Positions 53,469 to 62,626 are shown, numbered from the stretch's first letter. The stretch is DNA of 64,000 bases from an uncultured Aquimarina sp. (GCA_947498815.1 CANMLU010000008.1:62001-126000); one strand, 5' to 3'. Numbers and translations: made by a program. The notes: generated from the letters alone by a model not told the origin.

Positions 53469-55556
53469 TTATTTCAATATAAAAGCCCCCTTTTTATCAG
53501 TTCGATGAAAAGGGATTTCTTTTTTTCTGCAACTAACTTCCCAAGCATCTACATAACTTCTATAGTTGCTGCCATCAGAAATAATTTGCTTAGGATGTAG
53601 GCTATCTATAACTCGATCTAAATGAATTTTGGGAGAGTTAGATAAAAGGATAATATCCGGTCGAAATGCCTTAAGCGAATATATCGAAGAACTATCTATG
53701 ATTAGAATAGTCTTTTCTTTATACCGATATATGTTTTTTAGCTGAGAATTATTTTCAAGATCGGCATGGTTTTGAACCAGGTAATTGCCAAATAGGAAGT
53801 CCTTGGTTTTTTTAAGTATACTGTCTTTGGAATAAATTTTTAATTGTTGATCCTGCAAAACACCTATAGAGGTATTGCGTTGATTACTGAATATGATTAA
53901 TTCTTGTTTGGCTAAGGTTGTGTGCTTTTCAGAAGTCAAAACTAACAACATACTTAATATACTTATTACTAAGCCATATACTCTTTTAATTTCATATTTC
54001 TGAAATACCAGAATCGAACTTATAATGACCAAGTATAAAATCATTAACATTCCTCTAGAGAATGGAATATTTGTAATTAAGAATTCATCTTGCTGGGCTA
54101 TCCAATGAATACTGGTATTCATAAAGTCAATACAAAGCCCAAAGAGAGTAGCAATGCTTTGGGGAAGAAGTCCTGTCAAAGCTAATAGAATGACCAAAAT
54201 ACCAAGTCCAAGTATTGCTCCCAAAAATGGGATGATGATAAGATTAGAAACAAAAAATAAAAGCGGAAATTGATGAAAATAGAACAAGGTTAAAGGTAAT
54301 AATCCTAATTGTGCAGATATAGTAACTGTGAAAGTTTCCCAAAGCTTTTTGGTAATAAAATATCTTGGATGATATTGCTGTGCTATAATGGGTTGTAGCC
54401 AAACAATAGCAAAAACGGCAAGATAACTCAATTGAAAGCCTATAGAAAAAAGGAGTAGGGGATTAAAACAAAGTAAAATAAACGCAGAGATGAATAATGA
54501 ATTATAAATACTGGTTTTGGATCTAATTTGCATTCCGACGGCAATAAAAGAAAACATGGTAACAGCTCTTAGTACAGAAGGAGATAACCCTGCAATAATA
54601 GCAAAACACCAAAGTAAAGCAATGGTTATGATTAGTTTAATGGTTCTACCTTTTTGGAGATATCTATCTAAGGGCATGAATACAAAGTTTAAAATCATTA
54701 ACAATATCCCTACATGTAATCCTGAAACCGCCAATATATGTATAGCACCCGCATTTTTATATTCATCAAAAGTTTCTTGACTTATATCCTGTCGTTGTCC
54801 AAGAAGTAATGCATTGATAATGGATAACTGTTTTTGGTCAAAAGCATATTTTTTAAGCTCGAGGTTTATTGCCTTTCTGATGTTGTCGGCTACCCAAAAA
54901 ACGGAGCCCTCTGTAGTATTGTTATCAATTAATTGATTGGGTTTTACCGTTATTTGATGAAAGACATATTGTTTGCTTAGGTGGTCTGCGTAATCGAATT
55001 GATAAGGGTTTAAGGGCTTGGGAATAGATTTTAGTTTGGTATACGTTGTAAAGGTGTTCCCAATATCCAGAGTACTGGAAATGCTATCTTTTGGGATTTT
55101 GAGTAATAGTTTACCCGTTACAACATTGTTGTTTATATATTGAGCAGAAACAATGTATTTATGATAATAAGAAGTAGATTTTAATCGCTCTTTGATGCAA
55201 AATCTCATTCCGATAGTATTCGTTTCGGATTCTATATCAATAAAATGACTATAATGCGTTGAACGTTCTTTTGAATCATGAATTTTAACAAGCGTTATTC
55301 CGAAAACTACAAAAACAACAATCATCAAAAAGGAAAAAGAATAACTTTTACTAAATATTACATTAGCCTTATGCCAGAAAAACCACAAGGCACAAATTGA
55401 AGTGAATAGGCCCAGTATGGCAATTTCAGAATCAATCATTAAATGACACCCCAAAAAAATACCCAGTACGGTGGAAATTGTAATGACAACAAAAGGTATA
55501 TTAATGAGTTTCACATTTGATCTTTGATATACACTTATTTGAATTAAGAAGTGCAT
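53469..55556 (-). CDS. comEC: ComEC/Rec2 family DNA uptake channel protein
   Basis: This 695-residue polytopic membrane protein is taken from the ATG at 55556; a TTG six codons earlier is unlikely. It has an N-terminal DUF4131-like region (about 1-190), then the competence domain with YKNAGAIHILAVSGLHVGILLMIL (about 260-285) and many helices. The C-terminus (about 560-695) keeps the general beta-lactamase-like fold pattern (HPKQIISDGSN) but shows no HxHxDH zinc motif. Nuclease function is therefore unlikely in this protein. It would carry transforming single-stranded DNA across the inner membrane. Other competence genes are not in the window. Confidence 0.9.
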   Translation of the reverse strand: MHFLIQISVYQRSNVKLINIPFVVITISTVLGIFLGCHLMIDSEIAILGLFTSICALWFFWHKANVIFSKSYSFSFLMIVVFVVFGITLVKIHDSKERSTHYSHFIDIESETNTIGMRFCIKERLKSTSYYHKYIVSAQYINNNVVTGKLLLKIPKDSISSTLDIGNTFTTYTKLKSIPKPLNPYQFDYADHLSKQYVFHQITVKPNQLIDNNTTEGSVFWVADNIRKAINLELKKYAFDQKQLSIINALLLGQRQDISQETFDEYKNAGAIHILAVSGLHVGILLMILNFVFMPLDRYLQKGRTIKLIITIALLWCFAIIAGLSPSVLRAVTMFSFIAVGMQIRSKTSIYNSLFISAFILLCFNPLLLFSIGFQLSYLAVFAIVWLQPIIAQQYHPRYFITKKLWETFTVTISAQLGLLPLTLFYFHQFPLLFFVSNLIIIPFLGAILGLGILVILLALTGLLPQSIATLFGLCIDFMNTSIHWIAQQDEFLITNIPFSRGMLMILYLVIISSILVFQKYEIKRVYGLVISILSMLLVLTSEKHTTLAKQELIIFSNQRNTSIGVLQDQQLKIYSKDSILKKTKDFLFGNYLVQNHADLENNSQLKNIYRYKEKTILIIDSSSIYSLKAFRPDIILLSNSPKIHLDRVIDSLHPKQIISDGSNYRSYVDAWEVSCRKKEIPFHRTDKKGAFILK
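53488..53514 (+). terminator. terminator of the serine hydrolase gene, lying inside comEC
   Basis: CCCTTTTTATC at 53488-53498 pairs with GATGAAAAGGG at 53504-53514 (one G-T wobble) around AGTTC, followed by ATTTCTTTTTTTCTG. It lies 30 bases past the forward stop and within the 3' coding end of the convergent comEC gene. Confidence 0.65.
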
Positions 55557-55678
55557 AGTACAACTATGACACAATAATAAGATATACCAGTTTCATTTTT
55601 CGAAACTCTAATGCAGAACCCCGGTTAAAGAAGAAGGCCTAGACTTTAAGAATAAATTTTTAGGGTAAAATACAAAAA

Positions 55679-55693
55679 AGCCGTTGTTGGGCT
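55679..55693 (-). terminator. weak terminator after the C40 peptidase gene
   Basis: On the minus strand AGCC and GGCT form a 4-base-pair stem around CAACAAC, followed by TTTTTTG. It overlaps the stop codon of the C40 gene. The stem is short, so confidence is low. Confidence 0.35.
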
Positions 55694-56210
55694 AAAGCAC
55701 TCGTCTTGCCCATGCAAAGGCTTTGTTCCAATACTTTTCGTCTAGGCTAGAAATAATGACTCCTCTGGATGTAGAAGCATGAATAAATTTAATCGTTCCT
55801 TTTATCTCTACCACTAATCCGACATGCGAAATAACATTCTTTCTTTTGTTTGTCTTAAAGAAAAGGAGATCGCCAACTCCCACTTTTTTTAAGGATATAG
55901 CCTTGCCTTGTGTAGCCATGGTTCGTGAGGTCCTGGGCAAGATTACATTTTCTTTTTTGAATGAGGTATAGACCAGACCAGAGCAATCCATTCCTTTTTT
56001 GGTTGTGCCGCCATATTTGTATTTGGTGCCATTAAAGGTTTTGGCATAACTCACAATACTTTTGATCTTTTTATTACCAGAATCATGTGCAGGTTTGGTC
56101 CTTGTAGGATTAGGTTTTCCTGCAATAATCGTTTTGTCTTTTGGAGAGCTTCCGCAGGCATATATGATAAAACTTAAACACGCAATAAGGTAGTACAATA
56201 TTCTTTTCAT
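55692..56210 (-). CDS. NlpC/P60 (C40) family lipoprotein, cell-wall peptidase
   Basis: This 172-residue lipoprotein has a signal peptide (MKRILYYLIACLSFIIYAC) with the lipidated Cys at 19 and a lysine/proline-rich linker. The NlpC/P60 catalytic domain follows, with Cys76 in GMDCSGLVYTSF, His129 in ISHVGLVVE and His144 in FIHAS. Such enzymes cut D-Glu-diaminopimelate bonds in peptidoglycan stem peptides. It lies 15 bases downstream of lpxB on the same strand, in an envelope-related cluster with surE. Confidence 0.93.
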   Translation of the reverse strand: MKRILYYLIACLSFIIYACGSSPKDKTIIAGKPNPTRTKPAHDSGNKKIKSIVSYAKTFNGTKYKYGGTTKKGMDCSGLVYTSFKKENVILPRTSRTMATQGKAISLKKVGVGDLLFFKTNKRKNVISHVGLVVEIKGTIKFIHASTSRGVIISSLDEKYWNKAFAWARRVL

Positions 56211-56225
56211 TTTGGGGCGGTTTTT

Positions 56226-57338
56226 TTATGTTATAGATTCAACAATCAATTTGGCGGTTTTGTCGTTGGCTCCTTTACCTCCTAACTTCTTTTCGAGGTC
56301 ATAATATTCTAAAAATAATACGGCACGATTATAATCATCAATTATTGAGGTGAGTTCTTCTTTAAGTCTCTTGGTATTAAAATCACCTTGTATCAATTCC
56401 GTAACAACGGGTTTGTCCATAATGAGATTCACCAAAGAGATATACTCTAGATTGATCACACGTTTGGCAATCTGATATGAAATATAACTGCCTTTATAGC
56501 ACACCACTTCAGGAACTTTAAATAGGGCAGTTTCTAATGTAGCTGTACCCGAGGTAACCAAGGCAGCATTACTAAGACTTAAAAGATCATAGGTCTCATT
56601 CATCACCAGATGTACACCTTGTTTTTTGATAAAAGGCGTATAAAAAGATGCATCTTGACTTGGTGCTCCTGCAATTACAAATTGATAATCCGGGAAATCA
56701 TCAACCACGGTTAGCATTACTTCGAGCATTTTTCGAATCTCTTGTTTTCTGCTTCCTGGCAGTATTGCAACGATAGGCCTATCGTCAAGATTATGTTTTT
56801 CTTTAAATACATCGGGCATAATTTGTTTGTGATCTGCAATGGCATCAATTAGCGGATGGCCTACAAATTGCACCGGAAACTCATGTTTATCTTCATAAAA
56901 AGACTTTTCAAAAGGTAGGATCACATACATCATATCAATAGATTGCATGATGGTTTTAATGCGTCCTTCTTTCCAGGCCCATATTTGTGGAGAGATGTAG
57001 TAATGTGTTCTAAATCCTTTTGCTTTTGCCCAGGTTGCGATGCGTAAATTAAAACCTGGATAATCAATAAAAACGATAACATCGGGTTGGTACTCCAGAA
57101 TATCTCTTTTGCAGAGTTTTATGTTTTTCAGAATGGTGAATAGATTTAAAAGCACCTCTATAAATCCCATAAATGCAAGATCTCTGTAGTGTTTTACCAT
57201 AGACCCTCCAACGGCCTGCATAAGATCGCCTCCCCAGAATCTAAATTCGGCTTGGGGATCCTCTTTAAGAATAGATTTCATTAGGTTTGCACCGTGTAAA
57301 TCACCAGATGCTTCTCCTGCTATTAGATAATATTTCAT
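56226..57338 (-). CDS. lpxB: lipid-A-disaccharide synthase
   Basis: This 370-residue peripheral membrane glycosyltransferase (GT19) condenses UDP-diacylglucosamine with lipid X to form the lipid A disaccharide. It opens MKYYLIAGEASGDLHGANLMKSI, a family hallmark, with FIDYPGFNLRIA (about 91-102), VGHPLIDAI, LPGSRKQEIRKMLEVML and SGTATLETALF further on. It shows the organism makes lipid A. It sits between the C40 peptidase gene and a small membrane protein gene, all on the minus strand behind surE. Confidence 0.96.
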   Translation of the reverse strand: MKYYLIAGEASGDLHGANLMKSILKEDPQAEFRFWGGDLMQAVGGSMVKHYRDLAFMGFIEVLLNLFTILKNIKLCKRDILEYQPDVIVFIDYPGFNLRIATWAKAKGFRTHYYISPQIWAWKEGRIKTIMQSIDMMYVILPFEKSFYEDKHEFPVQFVGHPLIDAIADHKQIMPDVFKEKHNLDDRPIVAILPGSRKQEIRKMLEVMLTVVDDFPDYQFVIAGAPSQDASFYTPFIKKQGVHLVMNETYDLLSLSNAALVTSGTATLETALFKVPEVVCYKGSYISYQIAKRVINLEYISLVNLIMDKPVVTELIQGDFNTKRLKEELTSIIDDYNRAVLFLEYYDLEKKLGGKGANDKTAKLIVESIT

Positions 57339-57380
57339 GTAATTATTTCATCTAAAAATGTAGCCTTAACTTCTCTACTA

Positions 57381-57677
57381 CTAACCAAATTTACTAATTG
57401 CAATACAAATAGCCGCTATAAGAGTAGCAAGAAGTACGCCACGAGCTTTGTATACTTCATTTTTTCTTAAAAATAAAAAGAAGACCACCAGGTTAGGAAT
57501 TGCTCCCAAAACGATCAAACTGCCAAAAGAATCATTTGTAATAGATGCTTTTATAGTTTCAGTAAACGTCAACTTTTCTTTCCCTAAAACAGAAAAAATA
57601 AATACACACAATGAAAAACCAATGCTATTTGCAAGTAACCCGGTTAGAAAACCAATACCAATTTCTTTTTTAATCAT
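57381..57677 (-). CDS. small membrane protein between surE and lpxB
   Basis: This 98-residue hydrophobic protein has about three membrane segments (about 8-30, 50-70, 80-96) and a short charged stretch (RKNEVYKARG) before the last. Its start overlaps the end of surE by eight bases, so translation is probably coupled. I do not recognise a family. The position between surE and lpxB on the same strand supports a real gene, perhaps one with an envelope role. Confidence 0.75.
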   Translation of the reverse strand: MIKKEIGIGFLTGLLANSIGFSLCVFIFSVLGKEKLTFTETIKASITNDSFGSLIVLGAIPNLVVFFLFLRKNEVYKARGVLLATLIAAICIAISKFG

Positions 57678-58452
57678 GTAGTGACCAATTGTTTAATTCT
57701 TGAATAAAATGATGTGCGGTAAGATCAAATTGAGTGGGAACTATAGAGACATACCCTTGTCTTAAAGCCCACTCATCGGTGTCTTCGCCTTTATCTTCGT
57801 TAATAAATTTACCAGAAAGCCAATAATATTCACGCCCCATAGGGTTTTTTCTCTTATCAAATTCTTCCACCCAATGTGCATTAGCTTGTCGACAGATTTT
57901 AACCCCTTTGATTTCTTTTGCTGGTAATCGGGGAATATTTACATTAAGTACAACTCCTTTTGGAAGTCCGTTTTTAAGAACATTTTGCACAATATTCTTT
58001 ACATATTTTTTTGAAGGTTCGAAATTGGCTTCCATGGTATAATCCAATAACGAGAACCCTATGGCAGGAATTCCTTCGATACCGGCTTCAACAGCCGCGC
58101 TCATAGTTCCAGAATAAATCACATTGATAGCCGAATTTGATCCATGATTAATTCCACTGACACATAAGTCAGGTTTTCTGTTCATAATTTCTCGAGCTGC
58201 CATTTTTACACAATCGGCAGGAGTACCAGAACAACTGTATTCTTTTTGCGGGGCATTTTTATCGATCACAATGGGATCACAATATAGGGTGCTGTTCACA
58301 GTTATTGCATGTCCCATGCCACTTTGTGGGCTATCTGGAGCGACCACAAAAACATCACCGATTTCGTTCATAACACTAATTAGCGCCCGTATACCGGGAG
58401 CAGTGATTCCATCATCATTGGTAACTAAAATCAAGGGTTTTTTTTGAGCCAT
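57670..58452 (-). CDS. surE: 5'/3'-nucleotidase SurE
   Basis: This 260-residue metal-dependent nucleoside monophosphatase is taken from the ATG at 58452 (MAQKKPLILVTNDDGITAPG). A GTG 11 codons upstream is less likely. The metal site is in the VTNDDG motif (Asp13, Asp14), and CSGTPADCVKMA and SGINHGSNSAINVIYSGTMSAAVEA are the other signatures. SurE helps scavenge nucleotides in stationary phase. It is the first gene of a minus-strand run (surE, small membrane protein, lpxB, C40 peptidase). Confidence 0.95.
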   Translation of the reverse strand: MAQKKPLILVTNDDGITAPGIRALISVMNEIGDVFVVAPDSPQSGMGHAITVNSTLYCDPIVIDKNAPQKEYSCSGTPADCVKMAAREIMNRKPDLCVSGINHGSNSAINVIYSGTMSAAVEAGIEGIPAIGFSLLDYTMEANFEPSKKYVKNIVQNVLKNGLPKGVVLNVNIPRLPAKEIKGVKICRQANAHWVEEFDKRKNPMGREYYWLSGKFINEDKGEDTDEWALRQGYVSIVPTQFDLTAHHFIQELNNWSLHD

Positions 58453-58620
58453 ATTATGGGATTTAGTGTGACGGTAAAAATACACTTTTTTTGTACGAAA
58501 TTCTGTAAGCGCAAAGAGTAAGGAATAATATTAGTTCATTTAAGAAAAATTTAGTATTATTACGTGTTATTGGCATGATTTTTAATGTATTTTCCCCAAA
58601 CCTATAAATTATTTGAGCGT

Positions 58621-60756
58621 ATGAAAAAGAGTTTTTTGATTTTGATGCTTGCCGTTATTGTTTCTGCTGCCGCTTGTAGTTTTACTACTAAAGTTGAAAA
58701 TGATCCGGATAAGGACAAATTACTAATTGATTTAATAAGTTACGTCCTCGGAAAAGGACACTATGATGCGAAGGATATAAATGATGATTTTTCCAAAGAA
58801 GTTTTCTCAGATTATATTGATGCTTTAGATCCTTTAAAGCGATATTTTTATAAAGAAGATATTGAAGAGTTTAGAAAATATGAAAAACTTATTGATGATG
58901 AAATCAGAGATAAGAGAATCACTTTTTTTAATTTGACTTACGGTCGTTTGCAGCAAAGAATGTTGGAAGCGAAATCACTATATAAAGAAATATTAGAAGA
59001 ACCTTTTAGTTACCAGAAGGAAGAGGCAATTAATACCGATTATGAAAAGTTGCCATATGCTAGTAGTAAAAAAGAAATGAAAGACAGATGGAGACTGCAA
59101 TTAAAGTTTAATGCATTATCCAGTTATTATGATAAGGTCGAGGAACAAATGGACTCTGTTGCTAAAAACAGCAACTATGAGCGTAAAACATCTGTTACTC
59201 TTGAAAAAGAAGCACGTGACATCACTAGCTCTTCTCTAAAAGAATACTTTGAATTTGCTGATGATCTAGAGCGCAAAGATTGGTTCTCTATTTATATCAA
59301 CTCTATAGTCGAAGAATTTGATCCACATACCTACTACTTTGCTCCACAAGATAAAGATCGATTTGATATCGCTATGTCTGGAAAACTGGAAGGAATAGGG
59401 GCAAGACTACAGAAGAAAAACGATAATGTTAAGATTATCGAGATCATTTCTGGTGGACCTGCTTGGAGAGGAAATAAGGTTGAAGTTGGAGATCTTATCA
59501 TGAAAGTAAAACAAGAAGATGAAGAAGAACCAGTAAGTATTGTTGGTATGCGCCTCGATGATGCTGTAAGTTTGATTAAAGGCCCAAAAGGAACCAAAGT
59601 TAGTCTTACGGTAAAGAAAGTTGATGGTACTACTGAAATTATAGATATCATAAGAGATGTTGTAGAACTCGAAGAGACCTATGCAAAATCATCTGTTGTG
59701 AAGAAAAATAATAAAACGTTTGGAGTCATTAATCTACCAAAGTTTTATTTCAATATGCAGGATTATAATCAACGTAATGCAGCAAAAGACGTAAAACAAG
59801 AGATTATTCGTCTTAAAGAACAAGACATGGATGGCCTTGTGGTGGATCTAAGAGATAATGGCGGTGGATCTTTGCAGACTGTTGTAGATATCGCTGGTCT
59901 TTTTATCGAAAAAGGCCCTATTGTACAAGTGCGAACGAAAGGAGAAACTCCAGAAGTATTAAGCGATAAAGACAGAAACATTCTTTGGGATGGCCCTCTG
60001 GTAATTTTGGTGAATGAATTGTCTGCTTCGGCTTCAGAAATTTTGGCAGCTGCAATGCAGGATTATAAAAGAGCCATCATTATCGGTAGTAAGCAAACCT
60101 ATGGTAAAGGAACTGTTCAAAATGTAATGGACCTTAATAGATGGATGCGTAGTAATGATTTTGGAGACCTAGGCGCTTTAAAATTAACCACTCAGAAGTT
60201 TTATAGAGTCAACGGAGGTTCAACTCAATTAGAAGGAGTAAAGAGTGATGTAGTGGTTCCGGATCGTTATAGTTATATCGATATTGGAGAAAAAGATCAG
60301 GAAAACCCATTACCATGGGATAAAATTGCTGCTGCAGATTATAATCTTTGGGATGGTTATATAGATTTTGATCAAACGATTAAAAATAGTAAAGAAAGAA
60401 TGTCTCAAAATGATCAGTTAAAAATGGTCGAAGAAAATGCAAAGTGGGTGAGACAAAAAAGAGATATCAATTTATACTCATTGCAATATGATAAGTATAA
60501 ATCCAATATAGAGCTTAATGAAAAACAAGCCGAGCGATTTGATGCGCTTAATGATTATCAAAACAATTTGACTTTTGAATCATTACCATATGAAAAAGCA
60601 TTGATTGCCAAAGATTCTATTTTGGAAGAGAAAAGAAAAAGATGGCATAAAAGCCTTAGTAAGGATGTTTATGTTGAAGAAGCGATAAGCGTACTAGAAG
60701 ATATGAAGATCAATAACATCCGAAGATCAAAAAACCCGCTTACAGTTAAGAATTAA
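58621..60756 (+). CDS. carboxy-terminal-processing peptidase (Tsp/Prc-like, S41)
   Basis: This periplasmic protease is 711 residues from the ATG at 58621. That start gives a clean signal peptide with a possible lipobox (MKKSFLILMLAVIVSAAAC); an ATG 12 codons upstream (58585) would add a polar extension. It has an N-terminal helical domain (about 30-220), a PDZ domain (about 240-330) and the S41 catalytic part with LSASASEILAAA (Ser470 likely nucleophile) and YGKGT (Lys496). A C-terminal helical domain related to DUF3340 follows, rich in charged coiled-coil sequence. It is the large Tsp type, unlike the CtpA-like gene at 0.6 kb. An ABC permease gene follows after nine bases. Confidence 0.93.
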   Translation: MKKSFLILMLAVIVSAAACSFTTKVENDPDKDKLLIDLISYVLGKGHYDAKDINDDFSKEVFSDYIDALDPLKRYFYKEDIEEFRKYEKLIDDEIRDKRITFFNLTYGRLQQRMLEAKSLYKEILEEPFSYQKEEAINTDYEKLPYASSKKEMKDRWRLQLKFNALSSYYDKVEEQMDSVAKNSNYERKTSVTLEKEARDITSSSLKEYFEFADDLERKDWFSIYINSIVEEFDPHTYYFAPQDKDRFDIAMSGKLEGIGARLQKKNDNVKIIEIISGGPAWRGNKVEVGDLIMKVKQEDEEEPVSIVGMRLDDAVSLIKGPKGTKVSLTVKKVDGTTEIIDIIRDVVELEETYAKSSVVKKNNKTFGVINLPKFYFNMQDYNQRNAAKDVKQEIIRLKEQDMDGLVVDLRDNGGGSLQTVVDIAGLFIEKGPIVQVRTKGETPEVLSDKDRNILWDGPLVILVNELSASASEILAAAMQDYKRAIIIGSKQTYGKGTVQNVMDLNRWMRSNDFGDLGALKLTTQKFYRVNGGSTQLEGVKSDVVVPDRYSYIDIGEKDQENPLPWDKIAAADYNLWDGYIDFDQTIKNSKERMSQNDQLKMVEENAKWVRQKRDINLYSLQYDKYKSNIELNEKQAERFDALNDYQNNLTFESLPYEKALIAKDSILEEKRKRWHKSLSKDVYVEEAISVLEDMKINNIRRSKNPLTVKN

Positions 60757-60765
60757 TAGGTATTA

Positions 60766-61878
60766 ATGCCCGATACAATATCAAACTCTTTAAGTAAATT
60801 AGCGCTCCAAAGGTTCAAAAAGAATTTTTGGGGCGTTTTGAGTTTTGGCTTTATTATATTTTGTGCCCTTGTAGCCATTTTTGCATATGTATTGGCGCCA
60901 GACAATTCTCAAAATGCTAATCAAATGCATCTGTCTATTCATTCCAAGCCTCCGGGTTTCAAGGTACAAATGTTAACTATTCCTTCTCAAGATATAGCAG
61001 ATCAATCATTTTTGAATACTTTATTTTTTGGAGAAAAAAATAGAGATACCGAAATCCCGATAGAACGCTATGTTTTAGAAGAAAATAGGCTAAAAGTTTT
61101 TCCGTATAGCGAAGGAGAAACCAGTGGTATTGCCAAAGAGATTAAATTAGAAAGTTTTCCGAAAAACATAAGCCCAAAGGAAATCGTAGATCAATATGTT
61201 ACCACTCGAAACTTTATTTTGGGGACCGATAAATACGGTAGGGATTTACTGAGCAGAATGTTGGTTGGGATTCGTATTTCGCTTTCGATAGGGTTTGTTG
61301 CGGTATTAATTTCTTTACTATTGGGTATAACCCTAGGAGCTCTAGCAGGATATTTTGGTGGTAAAGTTGATGCTATTATCATGTGGTTAATCAATGTTAC
61401 TTGGTCGATCCCCACATTGCTATTGGTTATTGCAATCACATTAGCCCTGGGAAAAGGTTTTTGGCAGGTTTTTATTGCCGTTGGACTCACTATGTGGGTC
61501 GAGGTTGCTCGTATTGTAAGAGGACAGGTTTTAAGCGTAAAACAGATGCAATATGTAACCGCTGCAAAAGCATTGGGATATACACATTATAGAATCATTA
61601 CAAAACATATTTTACCCAATAGTTTGGCCCCGGTAATCGTAATCTCTGCGGCAAATTTTGCGGCAGCCATCCTTATCGAAAGCGGCCTTAGTTTTTTGGG
61701 AATAGGAGCCCAGCCACCTATGCCCAGTTGGGGTGCTATGATTAAAGATCATTACTCTTATATTATTTTGGGCAAAGCATACCTGGCTATTATTCCCGGA
61801 TTAGGAATTATGAGTTTGGTGATGTCTTTTATGTTGATCGGTAATGCACTGCGGGATGCGTTGGATGTAAAGGGGTGA
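60766..61878 (+). CDS. OppC/DppC-like ABC transporter permease with a long periplasmic insert
   Basis: This 370-residue inner-membrane permease of the peptide/nickel importer class has a first helix at about 25-47. A roughly 110-residue polar region follows before the core, LGTDKYGRDLLSRMLVGIRISLSIG (about 148-172), the typical OppC start. The EAA loop is visible in AAKALGYTHYRIITKHILPNSLAPVIV. Usual OppC proteins have a much shorter segment between helix 1 and the core, so the insert is notable. No partner permease, ATPase or binding protein is adjacent. It follows the Tsp-like protease by nine bases. Confidence 0.9.
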   Translation: MPDTISNSLSKLALQRFKKNFWGVLSFGFIIFCALVAIFAYVLAPDNSQNANQMHLSIHSKPPGFKVQMLTIPSQDIADQSFLNTLFFGEKNRDTEIPIERYVLEENRLKVFPYSEGETSGIAKEIKLESFPKNISPKEIVDQYVTTRNFILGTDKYGRDLLSRMLVGIRISLSIGFVAVLISLLLGITLGALAGYFGGKVDAIIMWLINVTWSIPTLLLVIAITLALGKGFWQVFIAVGLTMWVEVARIVRGQVLSVKQMQYVTAAKALGYTHYRIITKHILPNSLAPVIVISAANFAAAILIESGLSFLGIGAQPPMPSWGAMIKDHYSYIILGKAYLAIIPGLGIMSLVMSFMLIGNALRDALDVKG

Positions 61879-62093
61879 TGATTATTGTAAGATAAAACTT
61901 CTCGAAGGTTGTTTTACTAAACGATCAAGAGGTTTAAATCATGCAACCATAAAAACAGAATATTTGTTTTTCAAAATAGAAATTATAGTTTGCTTGATCA
62001 TTACTAGCAGGATTAAAAACATCACTAAGTAAAAGCTAAAAATTTAAAAAGCTTATTAGTATGCTCCAACTGGTATATAATTATTAGGACAAC
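61879..62093. other. 215-base intergenic region between convergent genes
   Basis: No gene is supported here. A weak hairpin (TAAAAC ... GTTTTA with an inner CTTC/GAAG) follows the permease stop and might be its terminator. The rest is featureless AT-rich DNA. Confidence 0.5.
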
Positions 62094-62255
62094 TTATGCA
62101 TATTCTCTCTCACTTATTGGATTTCCTGTGTTATTATAATCTGTCATACCTATGGAGGAAATACAACTTTTAAAAGCCTCGCCGCCATTTACTTGTCGTG
62201 CAGCGGTTTTGGGCATTTGATACAGTTTGAGCTTTTCTAAACTTGATTTTTTCAT
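62094..62255 (-). CDS. short double-glycine-leader peptide precursor, copy 1 (53 residues)
   Basis: The ATG at 62255 opens a 53-residue frame. The 25-residue leader starts MKKSSLEKLKLYQMPK and ends VNGG, the double-glycine cleavage site used by Bacteroidota peptide exporters. The 28-residue core has one cysteine at residue 31, six after the GG, and is rich in Ser, Thr and Asn (ISSIGMTDYNNTGNPISE). Leader identity with the second copy is 18 of 25, with the GG and the cysteine at identical positions, and the 5' DNA is conserved. This supports a real RiPP- or bacteriocin-like precursor. No modification enzyme or peptidase-ABC exporter is in the window. Function unknown. Confidence 0.7.
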   Translation of the reverse strand: MKKSSLEKLKLYQMPKTAARQVNGGEAFKSCISSIGMTDYNNTGNPISEREYA

Positions 62256-62312
62256 ATTATTAAAGTTTTAGTTTTATATGCCTACTCTGTTGTATTGGTT
62301 TTCGGCTTCCCC
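62236..62312 (-). repeat. conserved 77-base 5' block of peptide gene copy 1
   Basis: This block covers the first codons and the leader region. It aligns without gaps to 62819-62895, with 69 of 77 identical by hand count. On the minus strand it begins GGGGAAGCCGAAAACC. That stretch and the AGAGTAGGCAT further in are conserved in both copies, and GCC/GGC could pair. It may be a shared regulatory leader or simply recent duplication. Confidence 0.7.
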
Positions 62313-62343
62313 AAAAAAATCCGCGATAGCTTTTGATCCGCGG
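62313..62343 (-). terminator. terminator between the two peptide genes
   Basis: On the minus strand CCGCG and CGCGG form a stem (62321-62325 with 62339-62343) followed by ATTTTTTT. It stands immediately before the conserved leader block of copy 1, so copy 1 needs its own promoter inside or near that block, or depends on read-through (attenuation). Confidence 0.6.
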
Positions 62344-62397
62344 TATTAACACTTTATTTATAAATGTTAGATCGTGATTTGTAAATATTTTTTGTAC

Positions 62398-62626
62398 TTA
62401 ATTGTAGATATTAAAAATTATTTTATTTCTAGATTTGAACACAATAGCATTGTCCATTATAATTTCTCCCTCTGGTATGTAGACCAATATCTCACATTGC
62501 CACTCTGTGGTTCCACAATATTCTGGATCACTGTTTTAGTAACATCGTGACATCAGAAAAGAAAACCTTCCTGTATTTATTGTTTTTGTACTTTTCTAGG
62601 TATTTAAAAGAAAGGCTAGCGTTGTT
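62398..62626 (-). pseudogene. decayed reading frame between the peptide genes
   Basis: Two adjacent frames read as protein-like: 62531-62626 (FKYLEKYKNNKYRKVFFSDV) and 62398-62535 (SDPEYCGTTEWQCEILVYI, then PEGEIIMDNAIVFKS), ending at a TAA. Removing one base from the four-base T run at 62534-62537 joins them into one stretch of about 75 residues. There is no start codon and a stop lies upstream, so it looks like the tail of a broken gene. Family not recognised. Chance is possible. Confidence 0.4.
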
